Positions 37,243-45,739 of a stretch of DNA of 64,000 nucleotides are shown here, piece by piece. The notes under the pieces were generated by a model. It saw only the letters and a list, made by a program, of their open reading frames with translations, did not search any database and was not told the DNA's origin. The position numbers and the translations under genes were made by a program. Each line of letters opens with the position of its first letter. Positions within the stretch are counted from its first letter, which is position 1. Source of the stretch: Streptomyces umbrinus (GTDB lineage: Bacteria > Actinomycetota > Actinomycetes > Streptomycetales > Streptomycetaceae); contig NZ_JAUSZI010000002.1 in NCBI RefSeq assembly GCF_030817415.1, positions 6,634,001 through 6,698,000 of the forward strand, written 5' to 3'.

Positions 37243-38397
37243 CTACGTAGAGGGCTGTTCTCCGCCGGGGAGCGGGTCCGGAATCCCAACCGGCTGCAAC
37301 AGCCACCCGAAGTCGCCGAGTCCGCCCCGGGCGGTCAGTTCGGCGGCCTCGCCCGCGCCCGCGAGAGCCCGTACGTACGCCGTCGGGTCGGTGGAGGCCA
37401 GGCTCAGGGACGGCCGCTCCCCGCTCACCCCGAGCGCGCCCAGTGCCTCCCGCTGGCTCAGCAGCCGCGCCCCGGGCAGAGCGCACGCGTCCAGCGCCAC
37501 ATGCGCGGTGATGTCACAGGAGCCGTCGGGCACGGGTGCGGTCTCCCTGCCCTCCTTGAACCCGGTCAGCGTCCCGAAGGGCGGGCGTGCCCCCGCGAAG
37601 TGCACGTAGTCCACGGCCACGGCGAGACCCCGGCCGAGGGAGGCCACGGCGGCGGCCCAGGCGGCGTCCCTGGGGAGCCCGATCTCGGCGCGGAGGCCTT
37701 CGGCAGCCTGGCCGTGAGAGCCGTGAGAGCCGTGAGAGCCGTGAGCAGGGCCCTGGAGGCCCGCTGCGGGCGGGCGGACGTCCTCGGGCGGAGGCGGGCC
37801 GTCCGGAGCTTCAGGGAGCGGCAGCGGGCTGCCTGGAGTCCCCGTGAGCGGCCACCACCTCTCCAGCCACTCCGCCTCCGCCCCGGCCACCGGTTCCCCG
37901 AGGGACTCCGTCCCGTTCTCCCGTACGAGAACGAGCCGTGCCGTGCCCTCCGCGTCCACCTGGGCCACGTCCAGGGGCACGTTGTCGAGCCACTCGTTGG
38001 CGAACAGGAGGCCAGTGACGCCCGGCGGGGGCTCCGGGAGCCACTCGATTCGGTGATGGAGTCCGGCGGGGCGGGCGGCCCGTTCCACGGCGTACCCACG
38101 CGCGCGGGAGGCCACTTCGGCGGGGAGGGCCTTCAGGACGCCGGTCGCCAGCTCGCCGCGGCCCGCGCCCATGTCGACGAAGGCGAGTCCGGCGGGGTGG
38201 GCCAGCGCCTCGTCGACGAGGCACAGGAGCCGGGCCACGGCCCCCGCGAACAGCGGTGACGCGTGCACCGAGGTGCGGAAATGGCCCGCGGGCCCCTCCG
38301 GGCGGCGATAGAAACCGGAGGGTCCGTACAGCGCCTCCTCGGTCGCCGGGCGCCACCCGCGCACCCCGCCCGCGCTCTCACGCTTCACTGCGCTCAC
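37243..38397 (-). CDS. SAM-dependent methyltransferase, MidA/NDUFAF7 (DUF185) family
   Basis: A 384-residue methyltransferase-fold protein. Early motif YGPSGFYRR and substrate-loop [19 protein letters not shown] match the family, and the SAM site is [16 protein letters not shown] (about residue 75-90). The later [13 protein letters not shown] matches the family NExxDxxP box. In mitochondria NDUFAF7 dimethylates an arginine of NDUFS2, the NuoD homologue, and here the gene faces an orphan nuoD. A repeat tract encodes [10 protein letters not shown] near residue 228. GTG 38397 with GGGAG upstream is the best start. Confidence 0.85.
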   Translation of the reverse strand: MSAVKRESAGGVRGWRPATEEALYGPSGFYRRPEGPAGHFRTSVHASPLFAGAVARLLCLVDEALAHPAGLAFVDMGAGRGELATGVLKALPAEVASRARGYAVERAARPAGLHHRIEWLPEPPPGVTGLLFANEWLDNVPLDVAQVDAEGTARLVLVRENGTESLGEPVAGAEAEWLERWWPLTGTPGSPLPLPEAPDGPPPPEDVRPPAAGLQGPAHGSHGSHGSHGQAAEGLRAEIGLPRDAAWAAAVASLGRGLAVAVDYVHFAGARPPFGTLTGFKEGRETAPVPDGSCDITAHVALDACALPGARLLSQREALGALGVSGERPSLSLASTDPTAYVRALAGAGEAAELTARGGLGDFGWLLQPVGIPDPLPGGEQPST

Positions 38398-38537
38398 CAC
38401 TGCTCCCGACCGCTTCCACCGCGTCAGGTTAAGCGCCAAGTCGAGTGGGGCCTCCACCTTGGGGAGTACGAGCACCGGTTACGGATCGACCCTCCGGTTG
38501 ACCCCTGCACACAGCACGCTTCCCTACGCTGGGTTAC

Positions 38538-39740
38538 GTGCAGCGCCTCTATGACTTTCTCCGCAGGCACCCGATGTGGGTCGACAGCTTCTGGGCCGTC
38601 TTCCTGCTCGGGATCTCTGTCGTGGGCGGAACCGCGAACCAGGAGGCCACCGGGACCGACCTCCCGGTCGTCGTCATCCCGGTCACCCTGCTCCTCTGCC
38701 TGGTGATCGCGCTGCGCAGGCGCATGCCCGAGAAGATGCTGCTGCTGGCCGTCGCCGTGAGCGCGGCACAGCTGGCACTGGACATGGCGGTGGTGCCGGC
38801 CGACTTCGCGCTGCTGGTGATCAGCTACACCGTGGCGTCGAACGGCACGCGCTGGGCCTCCCGGCTCGCCCTGATCGCCGGTCTGTTCGCGGCGCCCCTC
38901 TCGCAGCTGCGCTGGCCGGCCGACAACACGAGCGGCGCGGGCCACGTCGCGATAGTGGTCTTCCAGATGGTCCCGTTCGCCCTCGCCTGGGTCCTCGGCG
39001 ACTCCCTGCGCACCCGCCGCGCCTACTTCGCGCAGCTGGAGGAGCGGGCCGCCCGTCTGGAGAAGGAGCGCGAGGCGCAGGCCAAGGTCGCCGTCGCTGC
39101 CGAGCGTGCCCGGATCGCCCGCGAGCTGCACGACGTGGTCGCGCACAACGTCTCGGTGATGGTGGTCCAGGCCGACGGCGCGGCGTACGTCCTCGACTCC
39201 GCTCCCGACCAGGCCAAGAAGGCCCTCGAGACCATCTCCGGAACGGGCCGGCAGGCCCTCGCCGAGATGCGCCGCCTCCTCGGCGTACTGCGCACCGGCG
39301 AACACCAGGAGTCCGGCGAGTACGTGCCGCAGCCGGACGTGGAGCAGCTCGACGACCTCGTCGAGCAGTGCCGCAGCTCCGGCCTCCCCGTCGACTTCAA
39401 GATCGAGGGCACCCCGCGCCCCCTGCCCAGCGGCGTGGAGCTCACGGCGTACCGCATCGTGCAGGAGGCCCTCACCAACACCCGCAAGCACGGGGGGCCG
39501 AACACGGGGGCGAGCGTGCGACTGGTCTACTTCGACGACGGTCTCGGCCTGCTCGTCGAGGACGACGGCAAGGGCGCCCCGCACGAGTTGTACGAGGAGG
39601 GCGGCGCCGACGGCCGGGGCCACGGCCTGATCGGGATGCGCGAGCGCGTCGGTATGGTCGGCGGCACCCTGGACGCCGGACCGCGGCCCGGCGGCGGTTT
39701 TCGCATCAGCGCCCTGCTTCCGCTCAAGCCGGCCCACTGA
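38538..39740 (+). CDS. NarL-type sensor histidine kinase
   Basis: A 400-residue membrane sensor kinase. Four to five transmembrane helices lie in residues 15-160 without a large extracellular domain, suggesting sensing within the membrane. A coiled coil (about 165-190) leads to the HisKA_3 box ERARIARELHDVVAHNVSV with phospho-acceptor H198. The ATPase has the N-box EALTNTRKHG and G-boxes VEDDGKGAP and GRGHGLIGMRERVGMVGG. Partner of the next gene. GTG start has no ribosome-binding site; TACGCT ends 7 bases upstream, suggesting a leaderless mRNA. Confidence 0.93.
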   Translation: MQRLYDFLRRHPMWVDSFWAVFLLGISVVGGTANQEATGTDLPVVVIPVTLLLCLVIALRRRMPEKMLLLAVAVSAAQLALDMAVVPADFALLVISYTVASNGTRWASRLALIAGLFAAPLSQLRWPADNTSGAGHVAIVVFQMVPFALAWVLGDSLRTRRAYFAQLEERAARLEKEREAQAKVAVAAERARIARELHDVVAHNVSVMVVQADGAAYVLDSAPDQAKKALETISGTGRQALAEMRRLLGVLRTGEHQESGEYVPQPDVEQLDDLVEQCRSSGLPVDFKIEGTPRPLPSGVELTAYRIVQEALTNTRKHGGPNTGASVRLVYFDDGLGLLVEDDGKGAPHELYEEGGADGRGHGLIGMRERVGMVGGTLDAGPRPGGGFRISALLPLKPAH

Positions 39741-39784
39741 CACGTGCACGCTTCAGCTCCACGAACCGACCGGAGGACCTTCCC

Positions 39785-40462
39785 ATGCCGATCCGCGTGA
39801 TGCTCGTCGACGACCAGGTGCTGCTGCGCACCGGGTTCCGGATGGTGCTCGCCGCCCAGCCGGACATGGAGGTCGTGGCGGAGGCGGGCGACGGCGTCGA
39901 GGCCCTCCAGGTGCTGCGAGCGACCGAGGTCGACGTGGTGCTCATGGACGTACGCATGCCGAAGCTGGACGGCGTGGAGACCACCCGCCGCATCTGTCAG
40001 GACGAGAACCCGCCGAAGGTGCTGATCCTGACCACCTTCGACCTCGACGAGTACGCCTTCTCGGGGCTCAAGGCCGGCGCCTCCGGCTTCATGCTCAAGG
40101 ACGTGCCGCCCGGCGAACTCCTCGCCGCGATCCGCTCCGTGCACAGCGGGGACGCGGTGGTCGCGCCCTCCACCACCCGGCGCCTGCTCGACCGGTTCGC
40201 GCCGATGCTGCCCAACACCGGCAAGGAGCCCCAGCACAAGGAGCTGGAGCGGCTCACCGGGCGCGAGCGCGAGGTGATGATCCTGGTCGCACAGGGCCTG
40301 TCGAACGGCGAGATCGCGGCCCGGCTCGTCCTCTCCGAGGCGACGGTCAAGACCCACGTGGGCCGCATCCTCACGAAGCTGGGCCTGCGCGACCGCGTCC
40401 AGGTCGTCGTCCTCGCGTACGAGACCGGTCTGGTGCGGGCCGGGGGCGGGGGACAGGGCTGA
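39785..40462 (+). CDS. NarL/LuxR-family response regulator
   Basis: A 225-residue cognate regulator of the upstream kinase. The receiver domain has acidic pocket LVDDQ, phospho-acceptor D55 in VVLMDVRMPKLDG, and KAGASGFMLKD. The LuxR-type helix-turn-helix (LTGREREVMILVAQGLSNGEIAAR and ATVKTHVGRILTKLG) is at about 150-210. GGAGGACCTTCCC precedes ATG 39785. The C-terminus ends in a Gly-rich tail that merges with a repeated sequence. Targets are not shown by the sequence. Confidence 0.94.
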   Translation: MPIRVMLVDDQVLLRTGFRMVLAAQPDMEVVAEAGDGVEALQVLRATEVDVVLMDVRMPKLDGVETTRRICQDENPPKVLILTTFDLDEYAFSGLKAGASGFMLKDVPPGELLAAIRSVHSGDAVVAPSTTRRLLDRFAPMLPNTGKEPQHKELERLTGREREVMILVAQGLSNGEIAARLVLSEATVKTHVGRILTKLGLRDRVQVVVLAYETGLVRAGGGGQG

Positions 40463-40521
40463 CCACCGCCCGGGGACAGAGCCGACCACCGTCGGGGGAC
40501 AGGGCCGACCACCCTTCGGGG
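40447..40521 (+). repeat. Three ~23-bp tandem repeats across the response-regulator stop
   Basis: GGGGGACAGGGCTGACCACC, GGGGACAGAGCCGACCACC and GGGGGACAGGGCCGACCACC follow in tandem. The first copy supplies the stop codon of the response regulator as GGCTGACC; the others read GCCGACC. Confidence 0.7.
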
Positions 40522-40792
40522 CCGGGGTGCGCGTGACCGGGGCGTGATCGGCGACCACCAGGGTCTGCGCATGCTTCTGTGGATCAACGATCAACGGTCC
40601 TTTCGACGGCGGAGATCCATCAAGAAGCTGCCCGCGCACGAGATCCGGCGGCGGCTGCCCGGCAGCGTCGTCCTCGCGGGCCTGACCCTCGCGCCGAACA
40701 AGGACGGGGCGCCGCGGGATTGGCCGCGGCGGTCCTGGACCAGCGCCAGGCACATCCGCTTCGACTGAGCCGCCGCCGCAGCGCGGGACGGC
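40522..40792. other. Spacer between response regulator and DUF5937 regulator
   Basis: This region holds one short plus-strand frame, listed separately, and otherwise no recognised feature. It is the 3' side of both neighbours. Confidence 0.4.
40571..40768 (+). CDS. Possible small hypothetical protein or gene remnant
   Basis: A 65-residue frame reading MLLWINDQRSFRRRRSIKKL at its start and ending APRDWPRRSWTSARHIRF-D. I do not recognise it. It is basic, has no clear ribosome-binding site, and uses a mixed codon set. It could be a small gene, or the decayed remnant of a longer one. The convergent DUF5937 gene ends 24 bases away. Confidence 0.25.
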   Translation: MLLWINDQRSFRRRRSIKKLPAHEIRRRLPGSVVLAGLTLAPNKDGAPRDWPRRSWTSARHIRFD

Positions 40793-41899
40793 TCAGCGCA
40801 GGATGCCCTCCAGGAAGTCGCTGCCCAGGCGGGCCACCATCGTGACGTCCAGCTGGTGCAGGACGTACCGTCCGCGGCGGCGGGTGGTGAGCAGGCCCGC
40901 CTTCTTCAGGACACTCAGGTGCCGGGATATCTCGGGCGGCGTCATGCCGTGCGTCTGGGCCAGCTCGCTCGTGGTGAAGGCGCTGCGGGCCAGACTGCGG
41001 CACAGGCGCATCCGCACCGGGTGGGACAGGGCCGTCATCCGCAGGGTCAGCTGCTCGACGGAGGGCGGGGCCACGGGCTCGGGGGAGCCGACCGGGTAGT
41101 GCAGCACCGGCTGCCAGCCGTACCGGTGCAGCACCATGAGGTGGGGCCAGCCGAGGCTTGTCGGCACCAGCAGCAGGCTGCTGTCCCGGACCGTGGTGTG
41201 GCCGCTGCCCAGCTTGTCGACGGTGAGGCGGCCGGCCGCCTCGTCCAGCGTCACCGCGGGCGACACCGAGGCCAGCGCCTCGGCCAGGCCCCGGCGTCTG
41301 AGCAGGTCCGTCTTGTGGCGGGCGTCCGCGGCGAGCTGGTGACGCAGCCGGGACCAGGTCTCGGCGAAGAAGGCCTCGTCGCAGTCCTCCAGGAACTGCC
41401 GCAGCCAGGCACGGATCCTGGGCGGGTCCTCCAACAGCCGCGCGGTGAACTCCGCCGGCCGGGGCCCGCGCGCGGCGGCCAGCTCCAGCGCGCGCCGACG
41501 GGCCCCGGCATTGGTGAGCGCGCCCGCGCCCTGCGCGTCGTACGGCAGTGCGCAGGTGAATTCGAGGGCCGCGTCCACGAACTGGTGGTCCGTCAGTTTG
41601 TCGAGCAGGTCAAGTTCCTCGGCCAGGGTGGCGCCGGGAAGCGTGGTGCCGCCGCCCACTCCCGCATACGGCAGGAAGAGGTCCGAGAAGGTCGTCCGCC
41701 ACAGGAAGTCGGCCTCGCACATCCGGTCCGCCAGATGCGGGTCGAGCCGCGCGGTCACCCCGGTCGCCCAGCCCTGCAGCCCGGGATGGTGTCCCGGCTC
41801 GGCCAGTGCGTGCAGCGCCATGCAGAGCTCGGCGAGGGGCGAGGGCACGACGGCCACCCGCTCCCTGCGGAGCCCGGAAATGTCGATGGTCACGCTCAT
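40793..41899 (-). CDS. DUF5937/ArsR-type winged-helix transcriptional regulator
   Basis: A 368-residue regulator. The DUF5937 ligand-type domain fills residues about 5-270. The C-terminus carries an ArsR-like winged helix: LTLRMTALSHPVRMRLCRSL, FTTSELAQTHGMTPPEISRH and LSVLKKAGLLTTRRRGRYV. This puts DNA binding at the far end, as usual in this family. ATG 41899 follows GAGG. A 10-7-10 inverted repeat lies in the divergent promoter region, about 40 bases upstream, so it probably controls itself and the small divergent gene. Confidence 0.87.
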   Translation of the reverse strand: MSVTIDISGLRRERVAVVPSPLAELCMALHALAEPGHHPGLQGWATGVTARLDPHLADRMCEADFLWRTTFSDLFLPYAGVGGGTTLPGATLAEELDLLDKLTDHQFVDAALEFTCALPYDAQGAGALTNAGARRRALELAAARGPRPAEFTARLLEDPPRIRAWLRQFLEDCDEAFFAETWSRLRHQLAADARHKTDLLRRRGLAEALASVSPAVTLDEAAGRLTVDKLGSGHTTVRDSSLLLVPTSLGWPHLMVLHRYGWQPVLHYPVGSPEPVAPPSVEQLTLRMTALSHPVRMRLCRSLARSAFTTSELAQTHGMTPPEISRHLSVLKKAGLLTTRRRGRYVLHQLDVTMVARLGSDFLEGILR

Positions 41900-41935
41900 G
41901 ACCTCATGGTGCACCCCGCCACTGACAACGCGGCC

Positions 41936-41962
41936 GTCGATTGACGACGCCGGTCAATCGAC
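41936..41962. promoter_or_regulatory. Operator-like inverted repeat between DUF5937 regulator and small gene
   Basis: GTCGATTGAC and GTCAATCGAC form a perfect 10-base inverted repeat with a 7-base spacer. It contains TTGACG and overlaps the divergent promoter zone, as expected for the regulator's own site. Confidence 0.78.
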
Positions 41963-42065
41963 GCGACGCCCCGGCCGGGCGCGCGCAAGCTGGGATCACA
42001 GACCGGGGCAACCGCGGGGCCCACGGCGTTCACGTCCGTACCCAGTCCCGAAGAGGCGATCCGCC

Positions 42066-42263
42066 ATGAGCATCACCCAGCAGTACCTCCTGGACACCTA
42101 CCGCGCCCGGCAGCACGGCGACCCGACCCCGCCGGCCCCCGGCACCCACGACTGGCAGGCCATGCGCGAACTGGCCGACCACCGCCGGTTCCGCGCGGCC
42201 CTGACCGGCCGTCCGGCCCGGGGCCGGATACGGGTGGCACTGGCCCGGCTGCTCGGGCACTGA
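42066..42263 (+). CDS. Small hypothetical protein divergent from DUF5937 regulator
   Basis: A 65-residue basic protein starting MSITQQYLLDTYRARQHGD and ending in an arginine-rich helix (RPARGRIRVALARLLGH). AGAGGCG precedes ATG 42066. Codon use is GC3-biased, supporting a real gene. Probably the regulated target of the divergent ArsR-like protein. The C-terminal part could be an amphipathic helix binding membrane or nucleic acid; function unknown. Confidence 0.7.
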   Translation: MSITQQYLLDTYRARQHGDPTPPAPGTHDWQAMRELADHRRFRAALTGRPARGRIRVALARLLGH

Positions 42264-42363
42264 GACGCACTGAGACGCACCGAGGCCCACTGAGCCGGCC
42301 TCTTGGGCACCGGCCCGGCTGCTCGCTCGCCGACCGGCACCGGTCCGGCACCGGCCCGGCCCC

Positions 42364-43623
42364 TCAGCGCGGCAGCCGCGCCACGAACTCGGCGACCGCC
42401 GCGCGGACGTCCTCCGCGGTCAACTCCAGCCCCGGCGCGGCCACCGTGACCTCGGTGAACGCCAGACCGGGTCCACCCCGCTCCCAGACCTGCGGGAACA
42501 GGCCGGTCTTCGTCTCCTCGGCCTGCAGCGTCCCCGCGTCGGTCAGGACATCGGCGTCGTAGGGCAGCCAGACCTGGAACTGGTGCGTGTGCGGCTCCTC
42601 GGGGTGGATCCGCGCCCAGGGCACCCCCGCCCCGGCGAACCCCTCGCGCAGCGCCGCGGCGACCACGCGCGCGTGGGCCACGTACTCCGGGAGGCGGGGC
42701 AGCTCCTTCTCCAGGCCGATCAGTGCGGACAGGGCGGTGGGGAACTGCTGGAGGATCTGCCCGCCGTAGCGGTGGCGCCAGGCCTTCGCCTCGTCGACGA
42801 GCGTCTTCGGGCCCGCGAGGGCGGCGCCGCCGAATCCGTCGAGCGACTTGTAGAACGACACGTAGACGCTGTCCGCGAGGTCCGCGATCTCGTCCAGGGA
42901 GTGGCCGAGACGGGTGGTGCACTCCCACAGGCGGGCCCCGTCCATGTGCACCACGGCGTCGCGTTCGCGCGCCGCGTCCGTGACGGCGACCAGTTCCTCC
43001 CAGGAGGGCAGGACGAAACCGGCCTCCCTGAGGGGCAGTTCGAGGAACAGCGTCCCGAAGGGCTCCTCCAGGTCGCGTACCTCCTCGGCGGAGGGCATCC
43101 GCGGCTCGCGTGTCGGATGGATGATCCGCAGGTTGCTGACGGTGCTGAGGGAATGCCGTTCGTGGACCTCCGGGTGGGAGAGGGGATGCATCGCCACCGT
43201 CGTACTGCCCGTACGACCCGCCCAGCAGCGCAGCGCGACCTGCTGGGCCATCGTGCCCGAGGGGAAGAAGGCGGCGGCCTCCTTGCCGATCAGAGCCGCG
43301 ACCCGCTCCTCCAGGGTCTCGACGATCCCGTCGCCGTACATGTCCACCGGCTTGTCCAGGTCGTACACGTCCGGTGCCGCGTCCGTCAGCCGCGCCAGCC
43401 GCTCGCCGACCGTGGCGTGGAAACCGGGCCGCCACAGCACCCGCCGCGCCCCTCGCCAGGCGACCATGCGCCGCTCGCGCCGCTGCTCGGCCGTCTCTTC
43501 CGCGGCCTGTCCCGCCGAACCGTCCGCCGCCTGCTCAGCTGCCTGCTCAGCTGCCTGTTCCACCGAATGCTCCGCCGTATCGCCCATGCCCGGATCATGC
43601 AGGACACCAAGGCGACCGGTCAT
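42364..43623 (-). CDS. Threonine aldolase / beta-eliminating lyase family PLP enzyme
   Basis: A 419-residue fold-type I PLP enzyme of the low-specificity threonine aldolase family, which cleaves beta-hydroxy amino acids to glycine and an aldehyde. Seen are the PLP-contact segment FFPSGTMAQQVALRCW, HPEVHERHSLSTVSN, the aspartate in VVHMDGARLWE, and the PLP lysine in VSFYKSLDGFGGAAL. An N-terminal repeat of AEQAAEQAA precedes the catalytic part and makes the protein longer than usual. ATG 43623 has GGGGAA six bases upstream; ATG 43587 (MGDTAEHS) is the alternative. Confidence 0.87.
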   Translation of the reverse strand: MTGRLGVLHDPGMGDTAEHSVEQAAEQAAEQAADGSAGQAAEETAEQRRERRMVAWRGARRVLWRPGFHATVGERLARLTDAAPDVYDLDKPVDMYGDGIVETLEERVAALIGKEAAAFFPSGTMAQQVALRCWAGRTGSTTVAMHPLSHPEVHERHSLSTVSNLRIIHPTREPRMPSAEEVRDLEEPFGTLFLELPLREAGFVLPSWEELVAVTDAARERDAVVHMDGARLWECTTRLGHSLDEIADLADSVYVSFYKSLDGFGGAALAGPKTLVDEAKAWRHRYGGQILQQFPTALSALIGLEKELPRLPEYVAHARVVAAALREGFAGAGVPWARIHPEEPHTHQFQVWLPYDADVLTDAGTLQAEETKTGLFPQVWERGGPGLAFTEVTVAAPGLELTAEDVRAAVAEFVARLPR

Positions 43624-43734
43624 ATGAATTCCCCACAGCCTGTGGACAAAAAAACGGCCCTCGGACCAATCGCGTTAACATGACGAGAAATCGTCCGGTA
43701 CCCCGAGCGGACTGGAACGGAAGGCCGCCGTCGA

Positions 43735-44718
43735 GTGAGTACATTCCCCCAGCCAGACCCCAAGGACCGCCCCGCGCGGCTCACCGTCGGTGTGGTCGGC
43801 ACCGGTCGTGTGGGCCCCGCCCTGGCCGCGTCGCTGCAGCTCGCCGGACACCGCCCGGTGGCCGCCTCCGGGGTCTCCGACGCCTCCCGGCGACGAGCGG
43901 CGGAACTGCTGCCCGACGTGCCGCTGGTGACCCCCGAGCAGGTCCTGGAGCGGGCCGACCTGGTGCTCCTGACCGTCCCGGACGACGCCCTGCCGGGACT
44001 TGCGGAGGGCCTCGCCGAGACCGGTGCCGTACGGCCGGGACAGCTCATCGTGCACACCTCCGGGCGGTACGGCACGAGGGTCCTGGACCCCATGCTGCGC
44101 GCCGGTGCCCTGCCGCTCGCGCTGCACCCCGCGATGACGTTCACCGGCACCCCCGTGGACGTACAGCGCCTCGCCGGGTGCTCCTTCGGGGTCACCGCGC
44201 CCGAGGAACTGCGCCTGGCCGCCGAGGCCCTGGTCATCGAGATGGGCGGCGAACCCGAGTGGATCGCCGAGGCCTCCCGGCCGCTCTACCACGCGGCCCT
44301 CGCGCTCGGCGCCAACCACCTGGTGACGCTGGTCGCCGAGTCCATGGAGCTGCTTCGCGCGGCGGGCGTCGAGGCCCCTGACCGGATGCTGGGCCCGCTG
44401 CTGGGCGCCGCCCTGGACAACGCGCTGAGGTCGGGCGACGCGGCCTTCACCGGACCGGTGGCGCGCGGAGACGCGGGCACGGTCGCCGCGCACGTCGCCG
44501 AGTTGCGCAAGCACGCGCCCCAGACCGTCGCCGGCTATCTGGCGATGGCCCGCGCGACCGCCGACCGGGCCCTCGCGCACGGCCTGCTCAAGCCGGAACT
44601 CGCCGAGGACCTCCTGGGAGTACTCGCCAACGGGACGGCCGGGACCGCCGGGCCGGGCGGACCGAACGGAACCGACGGATCGAACGGACCCGACGGGCCC
44701 GAAGGAGACGCCCGATGA
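43735..44718 (+). CDS. Rossmann-fold/DUF2520 protein, candidate ketopantoate reductase
   Basis: A 327-residue NAD(P)-binding protein: [21 protein letters not shown] is the Rossmann motif (residues about 18-38), followed by the DUF2520 domain ([32 protein letters not shown] and [21 protein letters not shown]). It starts the cofactor operon and lies before panC, so ketopantoate reduction, the missing pantothenate step, is an attractive role; this is inferred from position. GTG start follows GGAAGG. The Gly/Asn/Asp-rich tail overlaps a mini-frame that couples to panC. Confidence 0.86.
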   Translation: MSTFPQPDPKDRPARLTVGVVGTGRVGPALAASLQLAGHRPVAASGVSDASRRRAAELLPDVPLVTPEQVLERADLVLLTVPDDALPGLAEGLAETGAVRPGQLIVHTSGRYGTRVLDPMLRAGALPLALHPAMTFTGTPVDVQRLAGCSFGVTAPEELRLAAEALVIEMGGEPEWIAEASRPLYHAALALGANHLVTLVAESMELLRAAGVEAPDRMLGPLLGAALDNALRSGDAAFTGPVARGDAGTVAAHVAELRKHAPQTVAGYLAMARATADRALAHGLLKPELAEDLLGVLANGTAGTAGPGGPNGTDGSNGPDGPEGDAR

Positions 44719-44753
44719 CGCGCGCAGGTGCCGAGAACGGAGCCACCCGATGA
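44715..44753 (+). CDS. 12-codon coupling mini-ORF between DUF2520 gene and panC
   Basis: [12 protein letters not shown]. Its ATG overlaps the preceding stop (ATGA at 44715-44718) and its own stop overlaps the panC start (ATGA at 44750-44753). Both junctions share CCCGATGAC. It may relay terminating ribosomes to panC rather than make a useful peptide. Confidence 0.5.
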   Translation: MTRAGAENGATR

Positions 44754-45739
44754 CCACCACCGTCCTGCGCACCGCCGACGAGCTCCACGCGCGCGTGCGC
44801 ACCGGCCGCCGTGCCGTCGTGATGACCATGGGCGCCCTTCACGAGGGCCACGCGACGCTGATCCGCACCGCCCGTGAGATCGCGGGCGACGGCGAGGTCG
44901 TCGTCACCGTCTTCGTGAACCCCCTCCAGTTCGGCGCGGGCGAGGACCTCGACCGCTACCCGCGCACCCTGGACGCCGACGTCAAGATCGCCGGACTGGC
45001 GGGCGCGGACGTCGTGTTCGCCCCTGCCGTGGACGAGGTCTACCCGGGCGGCGAACCCCAGGTCCGCATCAGCGCCGGCCCCATGGGCGGGCGCCTGGAG
45101 GGCTCGACGCGGCCCGGGCACTTCGACGGCATGCTCACCGTCGTCGCCAAGCTGCTGCACCTCACCCGCCCCGATGTGGCGCTGTTCGGGCAGAAGGACG
45201 CCCAGCAGCTCGCCCTGATCCGCCGCATGGTGCGCGACCTGAACTTCGGCATGGAGATCGTCGGCGTGCCGACGGTGCGCGAGGCGGACGGCCTGGCCCT
45301 GTCCAGCCGCAACCGCTATCTGTCGGCCACCGAACGCCGTACCGCGCTCGCCCTGTCCCAGGCCCTGTTCGCGGGCAGCGACCGGCACGCCGCCCAGGAG
45401 GCCCTGCGCGCGCGTGCCCGTGAGGTGCCCGCCACGCACGCGCGTGCCGCGGCCCTCAGCGCCATCGGCGAGTCCCGCGCCGCGGCCGACACGCACGCCG
45501 TCGCCAAGGCTGCCCCCGGCGGCCCCGCCGCGGTCCGCGCCGCCGCCCGCCTCGTCCTCGACGACGCGGCCCGCCTCAAGCCGCCGCTCGCGCTCGACTA
45601 CCTCGCGCTGGTCGATCCGTCCGACTTCACCGAGATCCCGGACGACCACACCGGCGAGGCGGTCCTCGCCGTCGCCGCCCGGGTCGGGACGACCCGGCTG
45701 ATCGACAACATTCCTCTGACCTTCGGAGCCGCCTCGTGA
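44750..45739 (+). CDS. panC: Pantothenate synthetase
   Basis: A 329-residue ligase joining pantoate and beta-alanine with ATP to make pantothenate. Family motifs: [31 protein letters not shown], the HxGH-like signature [37 protein letters not shown] and [17 protein letters not shown] precedes the ATG. Its stop overlaps the GTG of nadB, so the two cofactor pathways are translated together. Confidence 0.95.
   Translation: MTTTVLRTADELHARVRTGRRAVVMTMGALHEGHATLIRTAREIAGDGEVVVTVFVNPLQFGAGEDLDRYPRTLDADVKIAGLAGADVVFAPAVDEVYPGGEPQVRISAGPMGGRLEGSTRPGHFDGMLTVVAKLLHLTRPDVALFGQKDAQQLALIRRMVRDLNFGMEIVGVPTVREADGLALSSRNRYLSATERRTALALSQALFAGSDRHAAQEALRARAREVPATHARAAALSAIGESRAAADTHAVAKAAPGGPAAVRAAARLVLDDAARLKPPLALDYLALVDPSDFTEIPDDHTGEAVLAVAARVGTTRLIDNIPLTFGAAS

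Noticed and set aside
35508..37289. N-terminal extension of the larger PH-domain protein across nuoD
   Set aside because: It would run antisense through the partner gene and nuoD; GTG 35507 with GTGA overlap gives the normal family start.
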